NCBI RefSeq assembly: GCF_015752045.1
Contig: NZ_JADOUS010000003.1
Coordinates: 263,160-327,159, forward strand
Direction of reading: 5' to 3'
Source: Arthrobacter_D sp015752045
GTDB taxonomy: Bacteria > Actinomycetota > Actinomycetes > Actinomycetales > Micrococcaceae
DNA length: 64,000 bases
The position numbers and the translations under genes are program-made. Shown piece by piece: positions 17,602 through 26,197 of the stretch (within the stretch, counting starts at the first letter, position 1; the number at the start of each line of letters is the position of its first letter). The notes beneath the pieces are model-generated. The model made no database searches. It was given only the letters and a program-made list of their open reading frames with translations, and had not been told where the DNA came from.

Positions 17602-18495
17602 ATGCGCTACGTCGTCGGGTACACCGCCGATGAGCGCGGGCACGACGCCGTCTGCCTCGCCGTCGCCCTCGCGCGCCGCCAGGACGCGAGCCTCGACCTC
17701 GTCCTCGTCACCCCCGAGCACTCCCCCTACTCGGGGATCTACCTGCCGGGCAAGCCCTTCGAGAGCCTCCTGACGGACCAGCTGCAGGAGTGGATGGACC
17801 AGGGTCTCGCCCTCGTGCCGGACGGCGTCTCCGCACGCGGCGTGGTGGTGCGCGCGGAGTCCAATGCGGAGGGCCTCATCCGGGCGGCCGAGGACACCGA
17901 GGCGTCCCTGATCGTGATCGGCGCCAGCTCCCGCGGCCTCGCCAACCGGTTCAACGTCGGCAACGTGGCCCGGGGCCTCCTGCACGCGTCGCCCGTCCCG
18001 GTGGCGCTGGCGCCCAAGTCCTACCGCCGCACCGATCCCGTCACCCGCCTGACCTGCGCGGTCGGCAACCGCGCGGGAGCGGACGACGTCGTCTCCGTCG
18101 CCGTGGCCTCGGCGCTGCGCCGCGGCCTCCCGCTGCGCCTCGTGTCCCTCGTCGCGCTCGACGCGGGACACTCCGACCCGGAGGGCGTGGAGGACGAGGC
18201 GAACCGTCGGCTCGCGGAGGCCGCTTCCGCCCTCGCCGCCGGCGGGCGGGTGAGCGTCGAGACGGCACACGGCTCCTCCATCGAGGACGCCATCGAAGCC
18301 CTGGCCTGGGACGAGGGGGAGGTGCTGCTGGTCGGCTCCAGCCGCCTCGCGCAGCACATGCGCATCTTCCTCGGCTCCACCGCGAACAAGATCCTGCGTA
18401 CGCTGACCATTCCCATGATCGTCGTCCCGCGTACGTACGCCGTGCCCGGCACCACCACCGGCCCGGGCGCCCTGACCAAAGAGGCGGACGCATGA
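17602..18495 (+). CDS. Universal stress protein, tandem USP domains
   Basis: 297-residue protein with two USP domains. The first ends with the ATP-binding motif GASSRGLANRFNVGNVARGLLHAS-type pattern near residue 115; the second has VGSSRLAQHMRIF...ANKIL near residue 235. Both have the G-x(2)-G-x(9)-G(S/T) spacing typical of ATP-binding members. It starts 2 bp after the putrescine oxidase stop and its TGA overlaps the ATG of the permease (ATGA), so all three are one operon. A second tandem USP of the same class lies just past the permease. A regulatory role on the permease or oxidase is possible but unproven. Confidence 0.87.
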   Translation: MRYVVGYTADERGHDAVCLAVALARRQDASLDLVLVTPEHSPYSGIYLPGKPFESLLTDQLQEWMDQGLALVPDGVSARGVVVRAESNAEGLIRAAEDTEASLIVIGASSRGLANRFNVGNVARGLLHASPVPVALAPKSYRRTDPVTRLTCAVGNRAGADDVVSVAVASALRRGLPLRLVSLVALDAGHSDPEGVEDEANRRLAEAASALAAGGRVSVETAHGSSIEDAIEALAWDEGEVLLVGSSRLAQHMRIFLGSTANKILRTLTIPMIVVPRTYAVPGTTTGPGALTKEADA

Positions 18496-20012
18496 GTATC
18501 GAGGAGACAACACAGAAAGGCACAGGGCTCAGCAAGAAGGGCCTTGACGCCGGAACCGTCGGCCTGCTGGGCGCCGTCGTCATCGGGGTGTCCTGCGTGG
18601 CCCCCGCGTACACGCTGACCGCGGCCCTCGGGCCCACGGTCGCGGAGGTCGGGGTGAACCTGCCGGCCATCTTCCTGGTGGGCTTCGTCCCCATGCTGCT
18701 CGTGGCCCTCGGCTACCGGGAGCTCAACAGCGCCATGCCCGACTCCGGCACCACCTTCACCTGGGCCACCCGTGCATTCGGGCCCTGGGTCGGCTGGATG
18801 GGCGGGTGGGGGCTCATCGCCGCCACCGTGATCGTGCTCTCCAACCTGGCCGCCGTCGCCGTCGACTTCTTCTACCTGATGCTCGCGCAGGTGTTCGGCA
18901 ACCCGGGCATCGCCGACCTCACGCTCAACCTGCCGGTGAACATCGCGACGACGCTCGTCTTCATCGCGCTCGCCTGTTACGTCTCCTACCGCGGGATGGA
19001 GACCACCAAGGCGGTCCAGTACGTGCTCGTGACCTTCCAGGTCGTCGTCCTCGCCTGGTTCGCGATCGCCGCGTTCGTCCATGTGGCCAACGGCACGGCC
19101 TTCGACGCCACACCGATCAGCGCGGAGTGGTTCAACCCGTTCGCCGTCGGCTCCTTCTCCGCCTTCGCCGCGGGTGTCTCGCTGTCCATCTTCATCTACT
19201 GGGGCTGGGACGTGACGCTCACGATGAACGAGGAGACCAGGAACCCGGAGAAGACCCCGGGCCGTGCCGGCGCCCTCACCGTCGTCGTCATCGTGATCAT
19301 CTACCTCACCGTCGCACTCGCGACCCTCTCCTTCGCGGGCGTGGGCGAGGGTGAACTCGGAGCGGGCAACCCGGACAACCAGGAGAGCATCTTCGCGACG
19401 CTGGCCGGTCCCGTGATGGGCCCGTTCGCCATCCTGATGTCGATCGCCGTCCTCAGCTCCTCGGCCGCATCGCTGCAGTCCACCTTCGTCTCCCCGGCCC
19501 GCACCCTGCTCGCCATGGGCCACTACAAGGCCCTGCCGAAGGGCTACGGCCGCATCAGCCCGCAGTACAAGTCGCCGAGCTACGCCACGATCGCCGCCGC
19601 CGTCGCGGCCGCCGCCTTCTACGTGTTCACGCGGCTGGTGTCGGAGAACGCGCTGTGGGACACCATCACGGCGCTCGGCATGATGATCTGCTTCTACTAC
19701 GGCATCACCGCGCTCGCGTGCGTCTGGTATTTCCGGGCCCAGGCGTTCAGCAGTGCCAGGAACGTGCTGTTCCGCTTCCTCGCGCCGCTGCTCGGCGGGG
19801 TCATCCTGCTCGTCATGTTCTTCAAGACCGCCACGGATTCGATGGATCCCGCCTACGGCTCCGGCTCCGAGCTGTTCGGCATCGGCATGGTGTTCATCCT
19901 CGGGGTCGGCGTGATCCTGCTCGGCGCCGTGCTCATGCTCGTCTGGTGGCGGATCAACCCGGCGTTCTTCCGCCAGGAGGTGATCATCCGGGGGTCGGCT
20001 CCGAAGGAATAG
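18492..20012 (+). CDS. APC family amino acid/polyamine permease
   Basis: 506-residue transporter with about 12 predicted membrane helices. The first helix region contains GVSCVAPAYTL and the protein has the APC-type WATRAFGPWVGWM loop. A glutamate/asparagine-rich MNEETRNPEKTPGRA segment follows helix 6. Linked to putrescine oxidase by an ATGA overlap through the USP gene, it is the obvious candidate for putrescine uptake. It resembles the permease at 22.2-23.8 kb through much of its length, so the two are paralogues, probably with different substrates. Confidence 0.87.
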   Translation: MSIEETTQKGTGLSKKGLDAGTVGLLGAVVIGVSCVAPAYTLTAALGPTVAEVGVNLPAIFLVGFVPMLLVALGYRELNSAMPDSGTTFTWATRAFGPWVGWMGGWGLIAATVIVLSNLAAVAVDFFYLMLAQVFGNPGIADLTLNLPVNIATTLVFIALACYVSYRGMETTKAVQYVLVTFQVVVLAWFAIAAFVHVANGTAFDATPISAEWFNPFAVGSFSAFAAGVSLSIFIYWGWDVTLTMNEETRNPEKTPGRAGALTVVVIVIIYLTVALATLSFAGVGEGELGAGNPDNQESIFATLAGPVMGPFAILMSIAVLSSSAASLQSTFVSPARTLLAMGHYKALPKGYGRISPQYKSPSYATIAAAVAAAAFYVFTRLVSENALWDTITALGMMICFYYGITALACVWYFRAQAFSSARNVLFRFLAPLLGGVILLVMFFKTATDSMDPAYGSGSELFGIGMVFILGVGVILLGAVLMLVWWRINPAFFRQEVIIRGSAPKE

Positions 20013-20035
20013 CGGGCCGGACGGGGGCGCTGCGC

Positions 20036-20041
20036 TAGAGT
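20036..20041 (+). promoter_or_regulatory. -10 box upstream of second USP gene
   Basis: TAGAGT at 20036-20041 lies in the 95-bp gap after the permease and gives a predicted 5' leader of about 60 nt. A purine-rich GAAGAAGAGGAA stretch just before the GTG at 20108 is the ribosome-binding site. Confidence 0.4.
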
Positions 20042-20107
20042 GGATCGACTCCGCGGCGCTCCCGAAGGCCGCATCGCCTTCGCACCGATCGAAGAAGAGG
20101 AACCGCC

Positions 20108-20950
20108 GTGCGCTACGTCGTTGGCTATACCGGGAATGACCGCGGGCAGGACGCCCTCGAGCTGGCCACATCGATGGCCCTCACGCAGTCGGCGGCCATC
20201 GATCTGGTCACCGTCCTCGACTGGCCCCAGGACGGCAGTGTCGCACCGGGACGCCAGCGCGCGCAGGACGCCCTCGACCGCGCGGCCGAGCATGTTCCCG
20301 ACGGCGTCGAGGTCGCCACGCACGTGCGCCTCGCCGACTCGTTCGCGCAGGGACTCCTCGAGGTGGCGGCCGAAGTCGACGCCGGCCTGATCGTGGTCGG
20401 CGCGTCCAGCAACGGCCTCCTCCGTCGTTTCACCGTCGGCAGCGTCGCGAACGCCGTGCTCCACAGTTCCAGCGTCCCGGTGGCGCTCGCCCCGCGCGGG
20501 TACCGGCACCGGTCCGCCTTCACCCGGATGACGAGCGCTGTCGGCACCCGGGCCGGGGCGGACGGCGTGCTCGACGTCGCCGTCGAGTCCGCGGCTCGGC
20601 GTGGCCTCCCGCTGCGGCTGATCTCCCTCGTCGCCCTGGACGTCTACGAGGCGTCCGACTCCGGCGAGGCCATCAACAAGGCCCACCAGCATGCCCACTC
20701 GGTGCTGGCCCGCGCCGTCGGGCAGCTGCCCGCGGGCCATGAGGCGTCGATCGCCGTCGCCCACGGCCGGACGATCGAGCAGGCCATCGACGAGATCGAG
20801 TGGGATCCCGGAGAGCTCGTGATCGTGGGGTCGAGCCGTCTCGCCCAGCGCCGCCAGATCTTCCTCGGTACCACCGCCAACCAGATGCTCCGCGCGCTGC
20901 CGGTGCCCATGGTCGTGGTCCCCCGGGACTGGGTGCGCGCTCCGCACTGA
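20108..20950 (+). CDS. Universal stress protein, tandem USP domains (second copy)
   Basis: 280-residue tandem USP protein, clearly paralogous to the one at 17.6 kb: both begin MRYVVGYT and share VGASS...RRFTVGSVANAVLHSS-like and VGSSRLAQRRQIFLG motifs. Both domains keep the ATP-binding glycine pattern. A separate promoter-like box suggests it can be transcribed apart from the putrescine operon, though read-through from the permease is likely too. Function beyond stress-type nucleotide binding is unknown. Confidence 0.86.
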   Translation: MRYVVGYTGNDRGQDALELATSMALTQSAAIDLVTVLDWPQDGSVAPGRQRAQDALDRAAEHVPDGVEVATHVRLADSFAQGLLEVAAEVDAGLIVVGASSNGLLRRFTVGSVANAVLHSSSVPVALAPRGYRHRSAFTRMTSAVGTRAGADGVLDVAVESAARRGLPLRLISLVALDVYEASDSGEAINKAHQHAHSVLARAVGQLPAGHEASIAVAHGRTIEQAIDEIEWDPGELVIVGSSRLAQRRQIFLGTTANQMLRALPVPMVVVPRDWVRAPH

Positions 20951-21026
20951 TCCCCGCTCCCGCCCCGGCCCCGCGTCATGGCGCGTAATGCTGGGGATTC
21001 CGGGTCGGAACGGGCCCACTCCGGCC

Positions 21027-21038
21027 TACGATGCGGCG
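21027..21038 (+). promoter_or_regulatory. -10 box with leaderless start for MarR gene
   Basis: TACGAT at 21027-21032 is 6 nt before the ATG at 21039. This is the main reason to prefer that start over an in-frame ATG at 20988. Confidence 0.5.
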
Positions 21039-21554
21039 ATGGACGCACTCCACGACGGCGCGGGCGCGAACCCGCTCCCCGCTGATCCCCGCGAAGACGG
21101 CCGCCGCGCCGTGCTCGACGTCGTGGAGGGCACGGCCGCCGCCATGTGCCGCAGTGAGCAGCTCGTGTGCTGGACGCTCGCCCGCCGGATCGACCCGGCG
21201 ATGGAACCGGCGGCCTACAGCCTGCTGTGCGCCGTGCGCATGGCCGGGTCCTGCCGGGTGACCGACCTCGCCGCGACCCTCGGGATGAGCACCTCGGCCG
21301 TGAGCGGGCATGTGGCAGCCCTGCGGCGGCTCGGGCTGGTGGAGCGCGGGGCCACCCTCGACGACGAGCGGTCCCACCCCGTGCGACTGACGCCCGAGGG
21401 CCTCCGGCGCATCGACGAGGCGCGCGCCGGCCGGCGCCGGAGCTTCCTGCGGCAGCTCGAGGGCTGGAGCCGGACCGACGTCGTCGACCTGGCGGATCTG
21501 CTGACCCGCTTCAATGCGTCCTATCTCCGCGGGGCCGACGCTCCCCCCGCCTGA
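21039..21554 (+). CDS. MarR family transcriptional regulator
   Basis: 171-residue winged-helix regulator. The recognition region is CRVTDLAATLGMSTSAVSGHVAALRRLGLV, followed by the wing (ERGATLDDERSHPVRLTPEG). The start at 21039 fits the leaderless promoter; an ATG at 20988 would add 17 residues without a ribosome-binding site. It stands alone between the USP gene and the convergent TetR gene, so its target is not evident. Confidence 0.78.
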   Translation: MDALHDGAGANPLPADPREDGRRAVLDVVEGTAAAMCRSEQLVCWTLARRIDPAMEPAAYSLLCAVRMAGSCRVTDLAATLGMSTSAVSGHVAALRRLGLVERGATLDDERSHPVRLTPEGLRRIDEARAGRRRSFLRQLEGWSRTDVVDLADLLTRFNASYLRGADAPPA

Positions 21555-21577
21555 GGTGCCGCCACGACCGCGAGGGC

Positions 21578-22120
21578 TCAGTACCGGATGGTCCCCACCA
21601 GCGCGATGATGCGGTCGATCGTCGCCGGGTCCGTCTCCGCGGGCATCGCGCCCGTGCCGGTGAGGGATGCGTTGAAGTAGATGCCGTCGCCCAGCAGCAT
21701 GACGAGGTGCACCATGTCCTCGTGTCCCATGGCCTCCATCAGGACCTCGAACCACCGCGTCCGGCACTGGGCCAGCAGCTCGTTCGCCTCCGGATGGGAG
21801 CCCTGCGCCAGTCGCGTCACGGCGACGTTGCACCGCTCCAGGGGGCTGCGGACGTCGAGCGAACTCGTGACGTAGTAGGTGGCCGCCGTCGCCGGATCGG
21901 CGCGCATGATGGCCACGTCCTCGTCCACGAGGAGGCGGAGGCGGTCGAACAGCGCTGCTGCCAGCTCGTCCTTGGACTTGAAGTGGTAGGTGAGGCCGCC
22001 CTTGGACACCCCCGCCCTCATGGCGATCGCATCGAGGGTCGCGGCCCGCTCGCCGTCCGTGAGGAGGATGTCCTCGTAGGCGTCGATCAGGCGCTGGACG
22101 GTGGTCGGAGGCGTGGCCAT
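21578..22120 (-). CDS. TetR family regulator of the adjacent permease divergon
   Basis: 180-residue TetR protein. The helix-turn-helix (TLDAIAMRAGVSKGGLTYHFKSKDEL) lies at about residues 28-55, with the classic GGLTYHF recognition helix. The C-terminal half fits the group of TetR proteins with a small-molecule pocket. It is divergent from an APC permease; between them sits a perfect ACCGAC-TG-GTCGGT palindrome on the permease promoter. A TAGACT box 7 nt from its ATG suggests a leaderless transcript. Confidence 0.87.
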   Translation of the reverse strand: MATPPTTVQRLIDAYEDILLTDGERAATLDAIAMRAGVSKGGLTYHFKSKDELAAALFDRLRLLVDEDVAIMRADPATAATYYVTSSLDVRSPLERCNVAVTRLAQGSHPEANELLAQCRTRWFEVLMEAMGHEDMVHLVMLLGDGIYFNASLTGTGAMPAETDPATIDRIIALVGTIRY

Positions 22121-22127
22121 GATCCGC

Positions 22128-22168
22128 AGTCTAGGACCCTTTTCAGAAAACCGACTGGTCGGTATAGT
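22128..22168. promoter_or_regulatory. Divergent promoters with palindromic TetR operator
   Basis: Minus strand: TAGACT (22133-22128) precedes the regulator ATG at 22120 by 7 nt. Plus strand: TATAGT (22163-22168) serves the permease at 22223. The perfect inverted repeat ACCGAC-TG-GTCGGT occupies 22150-22163 and touches the plus-strand -10 box, filling the space between -35 and -10. This is a standard repressor position and is about 20 bp from the regulator's own promoter. Confidence 0.72.
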
Positions 22169-22222
22169 GACCTGTGCCACGGCGTGTGGCGGAAACAGTC
22201 CCTTCCAGAGTCGAGGCGCCCC

Positions 22223-23785
22223 ATGAATTCGATCCCGTCCGAGACGAGGGCCTCCGGTGGTGGATCGGCGCGGCCCGGCAAGGGCCTGGCGACCGGCACG
22301 CTGGGGCTCTGGGCGTCCGTGGTCATCGGCCTGGCATCCACGGCGCCCGTCTATTCCCTGGTGGCCACCCTCGGCTTCGTGGTCCTCGCCGTGGGGGCCC
22401 AGACACCGATCGCGTTCATCCTCGCGTTCATCCCGATGCTGTTCGTCGCCTTCGCCTACCGGGAACTCAACGAGGCCATCCCCGACTGCGGGACCTCCTT
22501 CACCTGGGCCACCAAGGCGTTCGGCCCCTGGGCGGGCTGGATGGCCGGCTGGGGCGTCGCCGTCGCCGGCATCGTCGTCCTCGCCAATCTCGCACAGATC
22601 AGCGGCCTCTATCTCTGGCTGCTCGTGGGCGACGGGTCCCTCGCCGAGAACCCGCTGCTGGTCACGGTCACGGGGGTCGTCTTCATCGCCCTGATGACCC
22701 TGGTGAGCTATCGCGGGGTCGAGATCGGTGCCCGGCTGCAGAACGTCCTGCTCGGCATCCAGTACCTGGCGCTGGCCCTGTTCGTGATCGCCGCTCTCGT
22801 CTCCGTGGCGAACGGGACCGCTGAGAACGCCACCCCGGTGTCCCTCGAATGGTTCAACCCCTTCGCCTTCGAGAGCGTCGAGGGCTTCACCGAGTCCATC
22901 CTCCTCGCCCTGTTCATCTACTGGGGCTGGGATGCGTGCCTGGCCCTCAACGAGGAGACGAAGGACCCGCGGCACACCCCGGGTCGCGCCGCCCTCGTGT
23001 CGACGGTCCTGCTCCTCGTCACCTACGTGGGGGTCAGCGTCGCCGCGATGATGTACGCGGGCGTGGGGGACGAAGGGATCGGTCTCGGGAACGAGGCCAA
23101 CTCCGAGGACGTGTTCCTCGCACTGAAGGACGCCGTCCTGGGGCCGTGGTCGTGGCTGCTGGTCGTCGCGGTCCTCGTGTCCGCGGTCTCCTCCACCCAG
23201 ACGACCATCCTCCCCACCGCACGCGGCACGCTCTCCATGGCCGTCTACCGGGCGCTGCCGGCCCGCTTCGGCGTGGTGCACCCCCGCTTCAGGACACCCT
23301 CCTTCTCGACCCTGGTGATGGGGATCTCCGCGATCGCCTACTACGTGGTCATGACCATCATCAGCGAGAACATCCTGGCCGACTCCATCCTCTCGCTCGG
23401 CCTGGCCATCGCCTTCTACTACGCCATCACCGGGTACGCCTGCGTCTGGTACTTCCGGCGCGAGCTGTTCACCTCACGCCACAACGTGGTCTTCCGGTTC
23501 CTGCTGCCGCTGCTCGGTGCGCTGATGCTCACGGCGGCATTCATCAGGTCCGCCGTGGACATGGCCGACGTCGACTACGGCTACAGCGTGCTGCTGGGCA
23601 TCGGCGGCACCTTCGTGACCGGCGTCGGGTCGCTGGCGCTGGGGCTCGTCGTCATGGTGCTCTGGCGGACCCGCTCCGCGTCGCTTCCCTTCTTCCGGGG
23701 GGAGAGCCTCAACGAGGACACCCCGGTCCTGGTGCCGGACTCGCCGGACACCCGCAGACGTTCGATCGACGGAGGTCTTTCCTGA
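22223..23785 (+). CDS. APC family amino acid permease
   Basis: 520-residue transporter with about 12 membrane helices, paralogous to the permease at 18.5 kb (shared WATKAFGPWAGWMAGWG, LSLEWFNPFAF-type loops and NEETKDPRHTPGRA). Its downstream partner, an oxidoreductase with a saccharopine-reductase-like fold, overlaps by one base (TGATG). The pair plus the TetR operator forms a self-contained regulated unit. The substrate is unknown; an amino acid or polyamine handled by the downstream enzyme is the best guess. Confidence 0.86.
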   Translation: MNSIPSETRASGGGSARPGKGLATGTLGLWASVVIGLASTAPVYSLVATLGFVVLAVGAQTPIAFILAFIPMLFVAFAYRELNEAIPDCGTSFTWATKAFGPWAGWMAGWGVAVAGIVVLANLAQISGLYLWLLVGDGSLAENPLLVTVTGVVFIALMTLVSYRGVEIGARLQNVLLGIQYLALALFVIAALVSVANGTAENATPVSLEWFNPFAFESVEGFTESILLALFIYWGWDACLALNEETKDPRHTPGRAALVSTVLLLVTYVGVSVAAMMYAGVGDEGIGLGNEANSEDVFLALKDAVLGPWSWLLVVAVLVSAVSSTQTTILPTARGTLSMAVYRALPARFGVVHPRFRTPSFSTLVMGISAIAYYVVMTIISENILADSILSLGLAIAFYYAITGYACVWYFRRELFTSRHNVVFRFLLPLLGALMLTAAFIRSAVDMADVDYGYSVLLGIGGTFVTGVGSLALGLVVMVLWRTRSASLPFFRGESLNEDTPVLVPDSPDTRRRSIDGGLS

Positions 23786-25005
23786 TGCGCATACTCATCG
23801 TCGGCACCGGCGGGGTCGGCTCCGCCGCCGCCCGGATCGCGGTGCGCCGGTCGTTCTTCGAACTGCTGGTGGTCTCCGACTACGACCCCGCCCGCCCGCA
23901 GCGCCTCGTGGAGGAGCTGGGCGACCCGCGGCTGCTCGCGGCGCAGATCGACGCCTCGTCCGCGGAGGCCGTGGCCGCCGTCGTGCGCGAACACGGGATC
24001 ACCCACGTGCTGAACGCCGTCGACCCGCGCTTCGTGATGCCGGTGTTCAACGGCTGCTTCGACGCCGGAGCCACCTACCTCGACATGGCGATGAGCCTCT
24101 CCGCGCGGCACCCCGACCATCCGTACGAGAAGACGGGGGTGATGCTCGGCGACGAGCAGTTCGAGGCGGCCGGGCGCTGGTCGGATGCGGGGCGGCTCGC
24201 CGTGGTGGGCATCGGTGTGGAGCCGGGACTGTCGGATGTCTTCGCCCGCTACGCGGAGGACGAGCTGTTCTCCTCCATCGACGAACTCGGGGTCCGCGAC
24301 GGGGCCAACCTGACCGTGGAGGGATACGACTTCGCGCCGTCGTTCTCCATCTGGACCACCATCGAGGAGTGCCTGAACCCGCCGGTGGTCTTCGAACGGG
24401 AGCGCGGCTGGTACACGACGGAGCCGTTCAGCGAGCCGGAGGTGTTCCACTTCCCGGAGGGCATCGGCCCCGTGGAGTGCGTGAACGTGGAGCACGAGGA
24501 GGTGATCCTGATGCCGCGGTGGACCGACGCCAGCAAGGTGACCTTCAAGTACGGGCTCGGTGAGGAGTTCATCGGGGTCCTCCGGACCCTGCACAAACTG
24601 GGCCTGGACTCCACCGAGGCGGTGTCCGTGAAAGGCGTGTCCGTGGCGCCACGGGACGTGGTGGCCGCCGTCCTGCCGGATCCCGCCACCCTGGGCGACA
24701 GGATGACGGGCAAGACCTGCGCCGGGCTCCTCGTCACGGGCGTGGGCAGGGACGGGGAGCCCCGCTCGGTCTACCTCTACCACGTGGTTGACAACGAGTG
24801 GTCCATGGCCGAGTACAACTCCCAGGCGGTGGTGTGGCAGACCGCCGTCAACCCGGTGATCGCCCTCGAGCTACTGGCCGCCGGCACCTGGCGGGGCTCC
24901 GGGGTCCTCGGGCCGGAAGCCTTCGACGCCCGGCCCTTCCTGGACCTGCTGGCCGCGGATGCGCCGCTGGGTTACGGATCCCCCTGGGGGATGGAGGAGC
25001 GCTGA
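23785..25005 (+). CDS. Saccharopine dehydrogenase family oxidoreductase
   Basis: 406-residue protein. The N-terminal Rossmann motif GTGGVGSAAARIA (residues 7-19) binds NAD(P); a second (catalytic/dimerisation) domain follows from about residue 120, including the GIGVEPGLSDVFARYAEDE segment typical of saccharopine reductase and carboxynorspermidine-synthase-like enzymes. These enzymes reductively couple, or split, an amino acid and an aldehyde. GGAGG lies upstream and the start overlaps the permease stop. Given the polyamine cluster close by, a carboxy-polyamine or lysine-type reaction is possible, but the reaction cannot be assigned from sequence. Confidence 0.75.
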   Translation: MRILIVGTGGVGSAAARIAVRRSFFELLVVSDYDPARPQRLVEELGDPRLLAAQIDASSAEAVAAVVREHGITHVLNAVDPRFVMPVFNGCFDAGATYLDMAMSLSARHPDHPYEKTGVMLGDEQFEAAGRWSDAGRLAVVGIGVEPGLSDVFARYAEDELFSSIDELGVRDGANLTVEGYDFAPSFSIWTTIEECLNPPVVFERERGWYTTEPFSEPEVFHFPEGIGPVECVNVEHEEVILMPRWTDASKVTFKYGLGEEFIGVLRTLHKLGLDSTEAVSVKGVSVAPRDVVAAVLPDPATLGDRMTGKTCAGLLVTGVGRDGEPRSVYLYHVVDNEWSMAEYNSQAVVWQTAVNPVIALELLAAGTWRGSGVLGPEAFDARPFLDLLAADAPLGYGSPWGMEER

Positions 25006-25026
25006 CCCCCGGGTGCGGAGGAGGGG

Positions 25027-25042
25027 CTGAGACCGGTCTCAG
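25027..25042. terminator. Palindrome between convergent genes
   Basis: CTGAGACCGGTCTCAG is a perfect 16-bp palindrome lying just past the oxidoreductase and including the minus-strand stop codon of the transporter gene. It may help end transcription on both sides; no U-run is present. Confidence 0.3.
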
Positions 25043-26001
25043 ACGGCGGTCGCCGCAGGTTCCTGCACCCGTGCCGGCTTCGGCCGGCGGCGTACGGTGC
25101 GGAGCATGTCCACGGTCAGGAGGATGAGCCCCACCCACACGAGGCTGAAGCCGACCCACCGCTCGAACGGCATCTCCTCATGGAGGACGAGGAGCGCGAG
25201 CAGGAACTGGAGCACGGGGGCGAGGTACTGCAGCAGCCCGATGGTGGTCAGGGGCAGGCGGCGCGCCGCAGCGCCGAAGAAGATGAGGGGGATCGCCGTG
25301 ATGACGCCCGACGCCGCCATGATCCAGAAGTGCCCCGTACCCTCGGTCGTCAGGGTCGCGGCGCCCGTCGAGCCGAGCCACAGCATGACCGCGAGGGCGA
25401 TCGGTGCCAGGACCACCGTCTCGATGCTGAGGCTGGTGATCGCGTCCACGCGGGAGCCGACCTTCTTCTTCGCGAACCCGTAGAGGCCGAAGGAGAAGGC
25501 GAGGGTCAGGGCGATCCAGGGCACGCCGCCGTGCCCGACCGCCAGGACGATCACGGCGAAGATGCCCATGCCGATCGCCGTCCACTGCAGCGGACGGAGT
25601 TTCTCGCGGAGCACCACCACGCCCAGCAGGACCGAGACGATCGGATTGATGAAGTACCCGAGAGCGGCCTCGATCGCCTGCCCGGTGGTCACCCCATAGG
25701 TGTAGACCAGCCAGTTGACCGCGATCAGCAGCGCCGCGACGGTCAGGGTCCCGACGATCCGCGGCGTGCGCAGGGCCGTCAGGACGGGCCGCCACGAGCG
25801 CAGGACCGTGAGGAGCAGGGCGCAGAAGGCCAGCGACCAGAGCACGCGGTTGGCCACGATCTCCACGGGGCCGGCGGGCGCCAGGATGAGGAAGTACAGC
25901 GGGAGCAGGCCCCACAGGCCGTACGCTCCGATGCCGAAGAGGATGCCCGTGGAGTTCTCGCTCCGCGCCGGCCTCGGTGTCTTTCCGCCCGTTGAAGTCA
26001 C
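25039..26001 (-). CDS. rarD: EamA family transporter, RarD type
   Basis: 320-residue membrane protein with ten hydrophobic segments in two EamA repeats. The opening (ILFGIGAYGLWGLLPLYF) and NRVLWSL with later GYFINPIVSVLLGVV are the RarD signature. Members are drug/metabolite-type exporters; RarD was named for a chloramphenicol-related phenotype, and its natural substrate is unknown. The GTG at 26001 is selected because it begins right before the first conserved segment; no strong ribosome-binding site supports any start. Confidence 0.82.
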   Translation of the reverse strand: MTSTGGKTPRPARSENSTGILFGIGAYGLWGLLPLYFLILAPAGPVEIVANRVLWSLAFCALLLTVLRSWRPVLTALRTPRIVGTLTVAALLIAVNWLVYTYGVTTGQAIEAALGYFINPIVSVLLGVVVLREKLRPLQWTAIGMGIFAVIVLAVGHGGVPWIALTLAFSFGLYGFAKKKVGSRVDAITSLSIETVVLAPIALAVMLWLGSTGAATLTTEGTGHFWIMAASGVITAIPLIFFGAAARRLPLTTIGLLQYLAPVLQFLLALLVLHEEMPFERWVGFSLVWVGLILLTVDMLRTVRRRPKPARVQEPAATAV

Positions 26002-26123
26002 GAGGGCGTGAACGGGGCCCGTAAGCCCTTTATTCCCCTCCCCGCCCGATCCGGTACGCTCCCGGTGACGAATCCCGGGGGAGATGCGCGCCACTGTTTT
26101 CGTCGGTGCCGCCCTGGGGCATT

Positions 26124-26129
26124 TAGAAT
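26124..26129 (+). promoter_or_regulatory. -10 box upstream of FprA-type reductase
   Basis: TAGAAT at 26124-26129 gives a predicted leader of about 60 nt before the GTG at 26198, which has GAAGAAGG upstream. The rest of the 196-bp gap shows no clear structure. Confidence 0.4.
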
Positions 26130-26197
26130 AGGGAACTGTGCGCTTAATCGCACCGCGGTAACCATCGGGAGCATTCCACCGGGAAGAAGGATCATCA

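Noticed and set aside
18021..20171. 716-residue antisense frame over USP and permease
   Set aside because: Asp/Glu/His/Arg-rich shadow translation with no domain.
26002..26197. Riboswitch in the 196-bp gap before the FprA-type gene
   Set aside because: Only a -10 box and a purine-rich ribosome-binding site were found; no known riboswitch core.
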